64,000 bases of DNA, from the NCBI GenBank assembly GCA_013396995.1, contig VWZP01010436.1, positions 248,001 through 312,000 on the forward strand, in the 5' to 3' direction. Source of the DNA: Dicaeum eximium. Its lineage: Eukaryota; Chordata; Aves; Passeriformes; Dicaeidae. The notes under the pieces were generated by a model. It saw nothing but the letters and a program-made list of their open reading frames with translations. It did no database searches and was not told where the DNA came from. Within the stretch, counting starts at the first letter, position 1, and each line of letters begins with the position of its first letter. Shown piece after piece: positions 26,791-40,455 of the stretch. The position numbers were made by a program, and so were the translations under genes.

Positions 26791-27425
26791 CAAAGAATCA
26801 TAGCAGAGTTTGTGTTGGAAGGGACCTCATAGACCATCTAGTTCTAACCCCACTGCCATGGGCATGGACACCTCCCACTAGATCAGGTTGCTCCAAGCCC
26901 CAAGCTGGCCTTGAACACTTCCAGGGATGGGGCATCCACAGCTTCTCTGAGCAACCTGTGCCAGTGTCACACATCCTCACAGTAAAGAATTTCTTCCTAA
27001 TACCTAATCTAAATCTGCCCTCTGTCAGTCTAAAGCCATTCCTCTTGTCCTATCCCTCCATACCTTTGTAAGTTTTCTTGTAGTCCCCTCCAGATACTGG
27101 AAGGTGCTGTTAAGCTCTCCCCATAGCCTTCTCCTCTAGGCTGAACACTCCCAATTCTCTCTGCCTTTCCTCACAGGAGAAGTGCTCCAGCCCTTTGATC
27201 ATGTTAGTGACCTCCTCTGGACTCATTCCAACAGGTCCATGTCCTTCTCCTGTTAGGGTCCCAGAGCTGGGTGCAGCACTCCAGGTGGGCTCTCACAAGG
27301 ACAGAGCAGAGGGGCAGGATCCCCTCCCTTGCCCAGCTGGCCACGCTGCTTTTGGTGCAGCCCAGGATACAGGTGGATTCTGGGCTGCAAGTGCACATTG
27401 CCAGGTCATGTCACGTGGCTTACAA
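26791..27425 (-). mobile_element. CR1 LINE fragment, 5'-truncated, antisense to ALK
   Basis: The left edge (26791-26803) carries the reverse-complement CR1 tail, followed by the well-known 3' block (GGAAGGGACCTCATAGACCATCTAG). Minus-strand features in order are the ORF2 C-terminus (SSVASWAREGILPLC, then LVRAHLECCTQLW), the region encoding the RRLWGE-type block, the KKFFT-type block near 26985, and the conserved 3' untranslated block. Frameshifts make it non-functional. It matches the standard CR1 3' end more closely than the other copies in the window. The 5' truncation falls at about 27400-27425. Confidence 0.92.
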
Positions 27426-28699
27426 GATTCCCAATAGTGTCTTGTTAACAAATCCTTCTTAATAATTTTAACATTAGGTGCTATTACAAAGATCTAATCC
27501 TTTTGTGACCAGGTAGTTTGAATGCCATGTGTTACAACTGACAGCTTGCTCATTAGCATTACTTGCCTTGCAGCTTGGATTGCTTGGAAGTATGAATAAT
27601 CACCATTACTGTGGAAGAATGCTTTGACAACTATTTGTGACAACTATTATAGCTGTGTGCTGATTTTATGAGGAGTGAGTAAGTGTCTGCAAGTGAGTTA
27701 ACAGCTTAATCTGCTCCCTTTCTCCCAACATGACTCACTAGAGCATTTCTGTATGCACTGCTGCCACCTCTCTCCCCAGTTGCTGCTTGATTGACAATAA
27801 TCTGATCTCTCCATACATGTTACCCTCTCTGTGCCATACAACTTTTGTCACAGTGCTGATGCCACCAACTTTCAGATCCTCATGTGAGCTTCCCCTGCAA
27901 GAGGATGTGACTTATAGACTCCTCCTGAGATCCATTTAACACACTGAATTAAATCCAAGTAGCTCCTGCTGCTTGTTAGCATGTTCTGCCTGACTGACTG
28001 GGACCTTACTCCTTAGTCTTGAGATTATTTGTATTATTAGATGTGTACATGCTGTATCACAGATTTATGTCACTCCAGGGTCCCAATTGCCTTTTATTTT
28101 GGGGTGATTTTTGCTGACTGTGTCTCCATGAAGAGCTACAGAATACGTGGTCTCACTTTACAGCATGTCCTTAGTGTGCAAATATTTCTCCACTTGCTTT
28201 CTTAGCAATTCCTCTTTTTGTAATAATATATTGTGCTCTCCACTGTGCTTACAAACAATGAATTCCAGTGTCATTCTCTAAGCAGCAAAGAGAACAAAGG
28301 GCTGCATCCAGCTCAGCTGTTGAGCTACTGGATGATCCTAAGCAAGGCTTGATTTAATTGGCCTAGAGATCCATCAGGACCTTGTTAAAGAGGATTTGGG
28401 TGTTGGACCATCCAAAATATAAACATTTGGCCGCTGTGTCTTTTGGAAATGATACAGCACTCATGTATTCACTCTTTCCAGTGGTGAATGTGATCAAATC
28501 CATTCCTGGATGGGTCCAAGGGGCCTGAAAAATTAGGCTGATGTGTTTGTGGGGTTGGTATACCATGTTTGTGATAAAATATGGTGACTGGGGAGGAAGT
28601 TAGCAAATTTCTGATAACTAAAAATAGCAACTATTGTATCCGTTTTTTGGAAAGACAAGAAAATTGAGACCTTTGGATCTCATCAATCCCAGAAAGGAC
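27426..28699 (+). other. ALK: ALK intron 4, third segment (no gene seen)
   Basis: Unique AT-rich intronic sequence lies between two CR1 pieces. I see no exon-like open frame with splice signals and no other repeat. Confidence 0.72.
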
Positions 28700-28775
28700 C
28701 TAGTGCACATCAGGTTAGAGTCAGTTGGACTAAATTACTTCCAACCAACATTTTTATGATTCTGTTTTCTGAAAA
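28700..28775 (+). mobile_element. CR1 LINE, short 3'-end remnant, sense orientation
   Basis: The stretch around 28711-28774 reads like a degraded CR1 3' terminus: a GTTGGACTA block, TTACTTCCAACC, then ATGATTCTGTT as the tail octamer. Only the last 60-75 bases of the element remain. The identification rests on this short block and is less certain than for the longer copies. Confidence 0.65.
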
Positions 28776-31700
28776 TGGAACACTGATCTCTGATTTTCAT
28801 CTCTTCATTTCAGCTAAAGCTCTTTCTCATCCCCAGTTCTGTTCTACTAAATGTTGTATGCTCCTGATGGGCCTCATATTGATGTTTTTCAGAATCAGAA
28901 TTCCTATGAACTTTCAGAAAAGTTAAGGTCAGATCTGAAGCTACACATTGCAGCTTAGGCAGCTTGTATTTGGTCATTATCCTTAGCAAATCAATATTCA
29001 AAAGTGAATTTCTCGTTTTCTGTGAGATCTTTGAATTTGGGTTCATCTAATACATGGGAAGAGACAAAATGCAGGGAAATTCATGTCTTGAAGAGGTCAG
29101 GACAGATTGATCTCTTTTCAATAGTGCTGTAACAATTTTGTAGTGTATTTAGGCGTTGCTGGTTTCTTCTGTCTGTCCCAGGTATTGTGCACTGGCTGTG
29201 TGATAGAGGCAGAGCTGGGGGGATCAGTGTTCTGGCACACCTAACGCTCAAGTGATATGCAAGTAGAAAAACACATACTGCACTTCCAGAGCACAGTGCA
29301 AGCTTCTGCAGGCTTATTTATTACTGCTTTAGGTATAAAAATATTAAGTTTCATTTTTCCAATTACACGGTACAAGTCTATCTTCTTAAAATATTTCAAA
29401 ATAGACTTAGGCATTAGTAGCTCTGAAATGAGGAGAGACTTCTCAGTTTAATGAGATGGACATTTTTATTGCTGTTTGTACTCTTTGATTAAATAGAAGA
29501 CGCAGAAATTTAAGTCTGATTATATTTTCAGGATAACATAATTAACAATAATATGCTCTTTTTCTAATCCCCTGAATGCATTTGAGAGATGGTATTTGTG
29601 AAATTGTCAGCGTTCTCAAGGAAATGAGGACAGTGTAAGCATGTGTCACAGCCATTTTATAAGTTTCTTAGATGGAAACTTGCTGGACATTTTTCCTTCC
29701 ATGGGAAAGCTGACTTCTCTGCAGATTTCTGTAAAAACAAACCTGTGTCTGTGTGTGGATTCAAGAATAACAGATGCACTCCTTTGCCTGTCTCCTGATA
29801 TAGGAGATGTAGTTTTCTCTTTCTTAGCCAATGATGTAGAGGTTGTAATCTCTCTGACTTTGTAAGCATTGGGGAGTCTTGCTCTGAACATGAAGGAAAG
29901 AACATGTAACTCTGAACCTGGGCAACTTAGCCCTAAAACCTTCTGAATAATGGAGTCATTCTAATAAATCATATAAGCCTTCTGATACTGGAGTCAAGGA
30001 GCCTCATTCAGCACCCAACGCAAGAACCCACTGAAACAAACAGCTTTCCAGGCACCAGATCCTTTTAAAACAACAAGCATGCCCAAAAGTGAACCTCACA
30101 TTCCAGGCCTGTTTGCATCAACACCAGACTGCTGCCCCAGCACTCTGGTGCTGCACCTGCTGAGCCCCCTGTCTCTTACACACATCTTTTACTGTCGTGT
30201 GGAACACCAGGGCACACAGCAAGGTCCAGGCTGCTGCCAGCAATGTCAGAGCAACCCAGCCCCAGACAAATCTACCTGCATGTGATATGAAAGCAATTAG
30301 TACTGGAAGGTAGAAATTAGCTGGAAAAGTTGGTGCCAATGCTGGCTTTCATTCTTACACTTCCTACTCCTCCTATGCCACTCCAAGTGCCTTCCTGGTG
30401 CTGTGCATTCGTGCTGACCTCGATGTCCTCGGAGCAGACAGACAATGACCCGGGTCCTGCACTGGCCGTGCCAGGGCTGCCACTGCTCTGGGGGTGGATG
30501 CCATGTGTGGCATAGCACCAGCCTCCCTAGGAAACCCAGCTGAGGGGCAGGACTCTGCACTAGGAGGGCTGGTGGCACCAAAGGGGGATTTGCACGTGAT
30601 GTGGCCGTGGGCCAGAGCAGATGAAGCCACATGTCCTGTGACAAGCCACATCTGAACTGTTGGTGTGCTTGTTCCCTCAGAGCACAGCTGGGACAGGACT
30701 CTCATGGGAGTTATTGCACTGGGTTTGTGCCACATCTTGACTGGGAAATACCCAGACTATCCAATTCCAGAAACAAACCTGCTGCAGGAGGGGAAAGATA
30801 TTGTTTCCCTGCCTTCTGTGCAACTTCAGTCAGAGAGTGGCTTTATTTTTTTGAAAATAAAAACCCCCAAGAAAACAAAGCAGAAATGCCAGAAGCTCTG
30901 TGCTCTTATTGATCAGCTTCAGTGTGATACCAGTGCTGCTGGCTCTGTATTTATGTTCCCTCCTACCCCATATATTGTGATTCTATCAACAAGAGTTATC
31001 TGTGAGGATGGAGACAGGGAGAAAATACCCACAGGGTCAGCATGTCATTGTGAAGGAGAAGGAATCATTGTGTTTTATCATATCCTCAGCAGCTTGATCT
31101 GCTGGGGATAAATGTTTTTCCCTTACTGCTCTTTGGAATCCTGGTATTCTTCATCCAGCATGATCCCATGGTGTGCAATTGAATTGAGATTCATACAGTG
31201 CAGATTGCCATCACAAAAGCATATTTGAGGAGAATTGCCTGAACAACTTGCCATCTGAAGGGAGATGTTTACAGGATAAATGCTTTCTCCAGCCTCAATT
31301 ACCTTCAAAAGTAAGTCAAAGGTTGCCATATTGAATATACCAAACTCTGCGGGGAAAATGCCAGAATATCAGTGATCTCCTTGTCCCCACAGGCAGGACT
31401 GGTGGCACCAGCCGTGACTCAGGAAGGGCCTGCCTTGATTTAGTCATGCTTTTTCCTAAACAGCCTTGGGGAAATGCTCTAACTACAGGTGATCTAGGGC
31501 AGTAAATCAGTGCCCTTTGCACTGAATTCTGCTGCAAACATCTTCTTAGGGGTGGTGGCAGAGTTTTGTTTTTCTATCTTGTGCCATTACAGAAGTGATC
31601 AGATTTGGGACATTAAATGAAACCAAAATGAGTTCTCACACTGACTTTTTAAGAAGTATATTATCTTTCACATGCTTCACTAGCACATTTTGATTCGCAG

Positions 31701-34700
31701 CTCTGAAATAAGGATGGGCTGGAATTACCCCATCTGCAATTAATGCCTTCTTGTGTTGGAGGTTAATAATCAGATTGTCTTAAAATATCTGTTAATTTGT
31801 AATTGTTAATGGGAGAGTAAGGCTCTCGCTTGGGTTCTTGTATATGATTATCTGCTCAAATTCTTTATTTTGTGTACCTAGTACCCTTAAGTAGACCATG
31901 AGCTTTATAAAGCATACCTTTTGTATAAAATTTTATTTTTATTAGTCATATTTCCAGTCCTTCATATTCATAAATCATGCATATGACTTTAAGTTAATAC
32001 TACTGACAAGTGCTGTTAATTTACCTCAAGCTTTTAAAACCTTACCTCACATTTTAAAACGTTTTTTCCCCAAAGCAATGATAACCAGAAACTTTTAAAG
32101 ATAACTAGTTACTTGACATTGAGAAAGACATCAAATACAGGAAGACTTGTAATGAATTCATGGTGAGGCAGAGCACTTTGGAGATGTAGATGACTACACA
32201 CCTATTACATCCACTTTTCTAAATTATTAGTAAGTAGCTGTGTACAGAAAGTGTCACTCAGTAGTTGCTCATTTTCACATTCAGCCATCTGTCTTGCTCA
32301 TAGCCCAAGGGGTGGGTTTTGGGTACAGATGAGCCTGGCTGAAATGGATCATGGGATCAAGCACAGTATTTCCTCCCTGTGACAGAAATCATTTGTACTT
32401 AGTGCCTACTCTGTTGTTTGTGCTTTTCTGCTGGAAAACCAAGCCCATTAAGCAACCAGCAAAGCGGTGTCTGTACCCCCTCACTGCTGGCCTGGCTGCT
32501 CCCCTTGCGTGGTGTGACACCCCCTGCCACATGTCCCTGCCACAGCACAGCCCAGCCTTTCGTCCCTGCTGCTGCTGACACGTGGCCACATCTGCAAAGA
32601 CCTAATGTGACATTTCAACAGAGCATGCTTCATTTCTGTGCTAGTGCATGGGGCAGGTACCTGCATATAACCCTGATCAAAGTGGTGATCCTTCTCCATC
32701 TCCATCCCAGAAGCCTGGGGTAATGGGGGAGGAGGAGGAGTGTCTTAATACGGTGCTGTTTCTTGAAGGGGCTGTGGCAATAGAAATACTACTAATTCAA
32801 ATGTTCCAGTGATCAGGCTGAGGTTTACAGTTGTTTTGTAGGCTGTATAAGGACTTAGGAATTCAAGGAAAACTTGCATTTTGTTTTCCAGCTATCTGTC
32901 CATTTCCATGGTTCCAAGTTCAAGGAAATGTTGAAAAGCAATTAGCCTCTCAATGAGATGCAGCCTTTTTTGATGCTCTGGGTTGGTTTTTTTTTGTTTG
33001 TTTGGTTGGGGTTTTTTTTAGATAAAGGCATGATAAATGTCTTTATTTTTTGATCAAGACTCAGTTAAACTTGTTTTCTATTAACAGTACAGGAAAGCAA
33101 AGTTAGGCTTCTTCTCCTTTTCTCTGCACTTTGCAGCACTTAGACTGTTTATAGTTTCTAACTTTACAGTGTTTTACACTTTCTGTATTTAATTTTAACT
33201 TTAAAAATAACTGAACATCTACTTCCCAGGAGAAAGAAAGTTCCTTGTAAACAACTGCAATCTAGGAGACGTGGTACTAAATATGATACATGAAATACAT
33301 CATTCTGATATGAAAGTATTCTCTGCCTAGTGGCTTTAATATGGTATTAGGCTCCAGTGTCAGCAAAAACTTTGCTTTTTCATTTAGTGTAGTATCTCCT
33401 GTCTCACAATACAGCCTGGTTCAGGCTGTAATGCCTGAGCAAGCTATCTAAAAATCTGCTGACTCTGGTTATAAACACAAATGGTGTGTGATTTGAAACT
33501 AACAGGAAGTGTTGGGCTTTCCATCCCTCCAAATAACCATGAAATGGTGTCTAGGTACCACAACAGTATAAGGCTTAGAAGCATCTTAGACACCTTCTGC
33601 AGACACCAGAAACCAAGGCACAAAGAGTAGAGGCAATTCCCTAAGCCTCTACAACTCCAGCCCAAATGACAACACCAGATCTGACTGTATTTTTTTTAAA
33701 TCTGTTTTTCCTTTCATAAGTCTCTGCTTACCTTTACCTATGTTTCTTAGTTGTCTCTTCAAAAGCAATTTTTTCTTCTTCAGAAATTGCTAGAGGTAGT
33801 GATCAGGTTTTAAAATCTTGGATCCAACCACTTGAACACATCAGTATCAGGGTATTGAATGGCTCTGAATTCCCCTTTAATGGGTCAAATCTGCACGATC
33901 AATGCGAACATATTGCATTCTTTGATTGTACTTTAATTTGCATTCTGATCAGATGGCTGGCTGTTTTAATCCATCTACAGTTAGAGCTGATTTGAAAGAA
34001 ACATCAAGTACACATGTCCAATTAAACTGAAGTTATCGTGCAGCATATAAATTGCAATCTATCATTCTTTTCAGCCTTCCTAAAATTCACTGGCTGTATT
34101 TAATTCAGAGCAGCTATCTTTCTGATTTAGGAATGTACAACAGTAGGGCAGAGGAGGAATGAGCACAGCTCTCTTGGGGTGCTTAGCCTTGGTGGTCTCA
34201 AAATGGGTCTCAACATATTTATGGTCAGCTTAGCAGTAGAATGGGCAGCACATCATTTCTCTGTCCTGCTTCCCTGCTGTAACCATGCCCTGTCAGCCTG
34301 GGGCTGCTTCCCTGGGCTCTGATGGACATGCCTGTCCCAACCTGCACTACATTTTGCTACCTTTGTAGGAAATATTTTATAGACATCCAAGGACATAAAG
34401 CCAAATCGGTACCTAATTTAAAATGTAATTTCAACAGCTTCTTTGCATTGCTTACTTATGGTCAGGAGCCCCAAGTGGCTTCTCTGATAAGCATTCCAAA
34501 AATAGACTTTGATTCTGTTTTTTAATAGATGTTTTCTGTAAAAAGAGGATGAAGGGGAGGTGATGTGAAGCAAGCCATGTTAATGTGAACAGAGTACCTA
34601 GCTTGGAGGGGAGGGCTATGAACTGCTATGGTCTGTGCTCACCTGTGAGGGAGGAATTGATTCCACCACACTTTGACCTTCCTTTTTTTTGTATGCATAC

Positions 34701-37672
34701 CCCAGATGTCTTTACCTTCCTGTTTAATTTAATATTACTATATCCTATTAATAATGCAGAAACATACAGATTTCCAAAAAGATCCATCTAATCCAAACTG
34801 TTGAGTTGCATAATCATGATAGTTTCACACAGTCATCTGTTATGAAGGAGCTTAATCAGAACGAAAATTTTTTTTTTTCCTCCTGTGTCGTTGCTAGCGT
34901 GTCCCTGGCATGCAGTGACTGAGTGTTTAGTGTGTAGCAAAATCCTCTAAAACACAAGGATTAGAGGGCTTGCTTTGAAGAGAAGTCTAAGTAGAAACTA
35001 CTCCCCAGTCTGTAAGTGAGAAATTCTGGCTCCAGTGGCCTGATTCATTGTAATGTTTATAAATAGTGCCTTAAGCAAAGTAAAAAATATGAATTTTAGC
35101 CATTTTTCACCAGCATGTTTAAGACCACAAACTGGGGCCAAGAAATATGTAAAATGCTTTCTAATTAAAGTAGCTCAATATACTAAAGTTTCCTGGTGCT
35201 GTAACTTCAAGGTACAATATGCATTTAATTATCCCCAAGGCAAAAATTACTTTCGAAGTGGTGTAGTTCTCCCCATACACAGAATAATATGGTTTACTGA
35301 ACTGGACCAGGTTTTAGCAGGGCCTGCAATAGTAGTGAATTTTTTAGTGGCTCCTTGGAGATTACAGAGTAAACATTTAAAAATCTCATTTATAGGAAAT
35401 GCTTTATTATGGTTTTGGTCAAGCCTAATTTATTGTTAACTGGATTATAAGTGATATAAACTGAGGGTTGCTCCTGCTGGGTATTACGTACCCTCTGCTC
35501 CCAGTAAGGTTGACCAAAATTCAGCATTGTCATTTCACTAGCTTATGCAGATGCATAATATTCTCACAGAAATAACAATTATCTAGTTCTCCCACAAATC
35601 AAATATTTTATCCCAAGCTAGCCCACCTCTTGTTTGTTAGATTTTTTTTTTTAACCTTGAATTAGAACTAAACAAGGTGTGGAACATGTAAAACTGTCTA
35701 ATAGCAGTCATTGTTTGGTTTACTGTTACAACTGCCCTTTAAAAGTCAATTGAATTTTTTTCTCCATCAGCATTTAATAATCAAACATCTTAAGTTTTTT
35801 CAGGAAAAGGTTCTGAGTTTCTTCATAAACCTCAGAGCAAACTTTGGCTTTATTTATTAGTTTAGCTGACAAAATCCAGGCATGAGTTATTTCAAATTCC
35901 ATTTGTACTGTTGAAGCATGCCTTTTTTAGACAAGTAATCTGAATCTGGTTAAAATTTGGACTCCTGCTGTATATTTCTGGGCTTTGTCCTTGAGTAAAG
36001 TGACCTAAAAAGCTGTATTGACTGAAGATGTGCAGAGCCCAGAGCAAAGACCTTGATTTAAAATATCTTAGTACTGCCTTAAAATGACCAATAGATTAAT
36101 TGAGGGACATCAAAATGTTCCGTGTGCTGTATTTCTTATTTACTCTTTGCAATTTAATTAAGGAAGGGGGAAGAAGCAGGGGGAGAGATTTCTGAAGATG
36201 TGGTTCCCAGAGCTTTGGGAAGTGGGGATGTACAGCGGCTGCTGCTGTCACTGTCAGATTGAGGTGTTGGAATCCTGTCTGTTCAGGGGTCCTTTACGCC
36301 TGTGAGCCCTGCTAGGATTGCATTTGTTCTTGCCAGCTGACCATGAAAGATGATCAGTAACTTACACAGTTACTTCTACCAGGGCAATATTCATGCCTGG
36401 TAATATACCTCGTGGTACATTAATTGTAACTGTGACCTGCCGTGGCTGAAGGGGGCCAGACAGGCTCGGGTCAGATGTAAGAAACTTAAGTGCAAACTCA
36501 AATTTTGCAGAAATTCAGGGGGTTTAGCTGACCTTTTTTTAGAGAAAACAAAGTTTTACTTTGGTGTTTCTGTGACCAGGAATTGAAGAACTCTGAGCTA
36601 GGATTTGGAAGAGTTTCTCCAAACATTTCCATCTCCATTTTAAAGGCAGAAATACTTGCACACTTTTACACACTTCTCAGAAGTCTTTGCTTTAAACCTT
36701 GAAGCTGTGATGTGTTTTAAGCTACTGGTGTTATAGGGAATGTTTTGGAGATCAAGCCCAACTGTAGCAAGTTCTGAGCTGTGTTCTGAAATATCAAAGA
36801 TATTTTCTCAAAATGCTTTGCAGTTTGACCACGAGTCCTTCTCTGACCATCCTTTGGAAATGATCAGTAAGGAATAGGTTAAACTGGGTAGTGTAGTTCC
36901 TGTTCTGTCTTGACTTCCTTCTGAAAGTTCTTGTAGCTATTTGGACACTACCTGTTGTTTAAAAGGAAAAATATTAGGAATTGAAGTTAATCAAGCTATT
37001 TGCTACTTCTCTCTTCATTTGCACAAGCCATTATTTTGTTACTTTTCCACATCAATAGAGTTAGCTTAGTAGTATGAATTAGGGGTTTGCTTGTGTTGCT
37101 TTGGAATAGGGCTAGCAGAAGTTCTTGGAAATAAGTCTCTTTCTTCAAGATTTGTCACTTGAATTCATGTCAGATGTTCAAACAACCTCTGGAGGTCCCA
37201 CCTGAGAGCTTGGTCACCCCTCCATTTCTTCACTCTTACTAATAGAGAAGATGCCCAGGAATTATACTTCTATGCTTGAATTCTAGTCGGCTGTGGTATG
37301 TAAAAAGCTGTCTTCTCTTTCCCTGGCAGGAGGAAAGGAAAACAGCAACAAAACCCACTTGTGCTTATCCTGGCATAAAATAGATTATAAAATCCTGATA
37401 CTAAACTGATGATTATTTCCAAATCTGTAGAACAGCTTAGTAAAGTACTTGCTCTTGTTTATGTTCATGTTATAAATTTGAAAAAGATTAATTTTCCAAC
37501 TCACTGTCTCTTAAATCAACTAATCATCAACTATAGAAAATTGTGCAGAGCTCCTTGACTGTGCTACTGATGTTGTTTTTATATTTTGTGTGGAAAGTTC
37601 ATCACCTTTTCTCTTGCATCAGAAAGAACCCCTGTGCACACAAATACATACAAGCAAAAGAAGTGATTGTGA

Positions 37673-37697
37673 TTTTTTTTGTTTGTTTGTTTGTGTG
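37673..37697. repeat. T-run followed by GTTT microsatellite
   Basis: Eight T are followed by three GTTT units and GTGTG. This is an ordinary simple repeat; similar GTTT runs occur near 11152 and 32993. Confidence 0.9.
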
Positions 37698-39504
37698 AAA
37701 TGTTCAGAATTATGTGCAGTGTCAGTATATCAAGGGAGAAAAAAAACATATGACATCTTTGGTTCCCAGGTACTCTGGTACAAATATGCAAATCATATAT
37801 ACAATTAACTAACTAAAGACTAATTAACTAAAGTCTCCCTGGGTTTGCATTGGTGAACCCAAACTCTGCATATCTCGGATTAATTCTCTTGGTTTATGCA
37901 ATGGTTATTAGAACCTCAACGCAGTTGGTGCTCTTACTGGTCTAATGAAAATGGATAAATTGTAACCTTGAAAATGCAACAAAAGAACAGGTCAGACAAA
38001 AAGTGGATCTCCAGTTTCTAATTTCATTTATGCAGTGACATTTAATTTGAAGCAAGTCTTATGCATCTCATTCTCTATCTGTACCAGATATTTACCCCTC
38101 TCTGAATTTGTCTCTTAATTAACTGCAGATATATCTCAAGTTCTCACTTTTGAGTGCTCCATAGCATGTTATGAAGGAATGCAAAAGCCTCTGGTATGCC
38201 AGTTTTAGCTCTTGGTGCCAGCAGGCCCCTACAGAGTGCTCCATGAGCAGGTCATTGCTTCTGATGCTCTCCTGAATTGAGGGCATTCTGTAGCCAAATG
38301 CCCAACCTTTGGACCACGTGCCATTTCTTCAAACTTTGCTCAAAGACTGGGCATAATCCTCAGCCCAGCAGTGAAGGTTTGACCACTTGTGGCTCAACCA
38401 CTCCTAAAGAAAGCAATGGGGAGTACCCAATGCACATAGAAATAACCCCTCAGCAGGGTTTGTGAATGTGCCCAGCCTTTAAGAAGCTGAGGAGGGCTTT
38501 GTCAGGATGGAAGCAAGACTGTGAACCTGATGGAGCTTAGTCCAGCGCCTGGGAGTCGGTGCCTGGCTCAGCTCTGCTGGGCAGGGGGCTGCCCTGACCA
38601 TGACAGCAGCATTCCCACAGCTGTCACTCCTGAAATGAGGGCAGAGCTGTCACTGCTCTGTGTTCCAGCAGTTCAGGGCCCTCCCTGTGGGAGACTGGCC
38701 TGCCTTTGGGAGTTGTGCCATGGTTAAGCCGTGTCCTAGTGGTGGGTCTCTTCTGCTTTGCAGGAGACAGACTTTGGCTCACAAGATCTGAAGGCAACCT
38801 CTGCCTCATACTGCTAAGTACCTGAATGATCAGAAGAACATAAAATCCTCTTAAATTTTGCCTGCTGAAAGGAGGGGATCACTGTGGAGGTTTCATCTTA
38901 GTGCTCTGTTTCTAGAAGAAGACACAAACATATTTTGGAGCTAAAAGTTGTAGTTTTTATTAGAGCTGCTCAGAAAATTTGATACTCTGAGGTTTTGTGA
39001 AATACTGGATTTTGACAGAAAAATAAAAAAGTTTGTGGAAGCTTTCAAAAAACCTGGATACCATTTTTTGACTACCTGTAGTTTGTGTTTAGACTAATAC
39101 AGTGCATCTTTATAAATTTGGCACCTCTTTTTGTAGCCCAAAGAGTTTAGACATTTAAAGAGAAAATTTTGAAAGCATACATAGCAGAAAAGAGTGTATT
39201 TAAAATCTCAGTTGAGTACAGGTAGGTAAGTATGAGATATGGCTATATGAAAAACTAATTAACCTGTGAATAATTTGTGTGTGTGCCTGGCCTGAGACAA
39301 CTACTTATGATGGAAAAACCTAAGACTGGAGGAGAATCTATCCCCAAAATTCCAAAAAATTGAAATTTAGGAGATTGTTGGAAAGGAGTATCTATACTCA
39401 TAGTTACTGTAAGATTTTTATTAATAGATTCTGGTGAATACAGGCATTGCAGAAATGCCATGCCATATCCAGCGACTTTGTCATTCCACAATGTTTCATT
39501 TTAC

Positions 39505-39593
39505 TGTGGTTTTTTGGGGGTATTTTGTTGGTGGGTTTTTTGGTTTTGGTTTTGGTTTTTTGTGGGTTTTTTTGGTTTGGTTTGGTTTTTTTT
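39505..39593 (+). repeat. T/G-only low-complexity tract (GGTTTT-like)
   Basis: The 89-base stretch contains only T and G on the + strand, apart from one A at 39522, and no C at all. It is built of irregular GGTTTT, GGTTT and GGGTTTT units, with a G5 run near the left end. The strand bias is extreme. Multiple G-runs on the ALK sense strand could form a two-layer G-quadruplex in DNA or in the pre-mRNA. Confidence 0.93.
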
Positions 39594-40347
39594 AGTATAG
39601 GGAGAAAGGGAATTTCTTCTTCTGAACAAATTCTGCTGGAATCTACATTTTCCACCTGTGTCGCAATAGAGCATGACAAAAATCACACAGACACAGCTTC
39701 TCCAGAGCACTAAAGAACCAGTTTATTTTTACACTTAGTGTTTATATATGGTTTTGGGAACAACTGTGGATTGGAGGATGAGGGTAACACCTCTCCAACC
39801 ACACTGGTCAAGGCAAAGGTCCATCAAACCTTCTCTGCCCAGGAGAAAGGAATGAGATACAAAAAGACAGTTAGTAAAACATGTGCTATGTTTACGTGAA
39901 CCAGCGTGAGAAACTCCATCGCAGAAATTAAAACTTCAGAAGGCTGAAAAATCAGGGTGACACACCTGAACAATAACGTTCATAGGAAAAACTCTTGCTT
40001 AAACAGAACAGCATTTCTTGAAAAGAAATTATTTCTTATTAATATCTTGTCTGGCTGTAATGTACAGTTCATTTGAGCAGGACTTGAGGAAGCATCAGGG
40101 ACACCACTTATACCTCTATCATTTTCATTATTCCTTTTATTTTTTTAATTGACTGATTGAGATCACATCTGTGAACTGTTCCACTCTTAGTTTTGGCATT
40201 GTAAATCATGGTTTTATTTAATGAAAATGATTACTTACCTTTTCCTTCACATGAAATTGACTGCTGGTATGGTGAGTAGTTAATTCTTTGTCCTTATGAA
40301 AAAATGCATTGGCCTGATTATAATCATTCTGCTTTAAACATAAGTGT

Positions 40348-40400
40348 GAAAGTCATTAAATATCTTGAAAGAGAGGAAAGTCATTAAATATCTTGAAAGA
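40348..40400 (+). repeat. Tandem duplication, two 25-base copies
   Basis: Two identical 25-base copies, 40348-40372 and 40376-40400, start with GAAAGTCATTAAATATC and are separated by three bases, giving a 28-base period. The identity of the copies points to a recent duplication, probably by replication slippage. Confidence 0.95.
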
Positions 40401-40425
40401 CAAGATATTCAGAACTGCATGAGAT

Positions 40426-40455
40426 TTTTCTCTGAGGTGATTTTCTCTGAGGTGA
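40426..40455 (+). repeat. Tandem duplication, two 15-base copies
   Basis: TTTTCTCTGAGGTGA occurs twice, end to end, at 40426-40440 and 40441-40455, with two more T of a partial third copy after it. It lies only 25 bases beyond the 25-base duplication just upstream. Confidence 0.95.

Noticed and set aside
35053..35439. 128-codon + open frame in AT-rich DNA
   Set aside because: An unusual length for AT-rich sequence, so I looked closely, but there is no recognisable motif and no flanking splice pair that would join it to ALK in phase.
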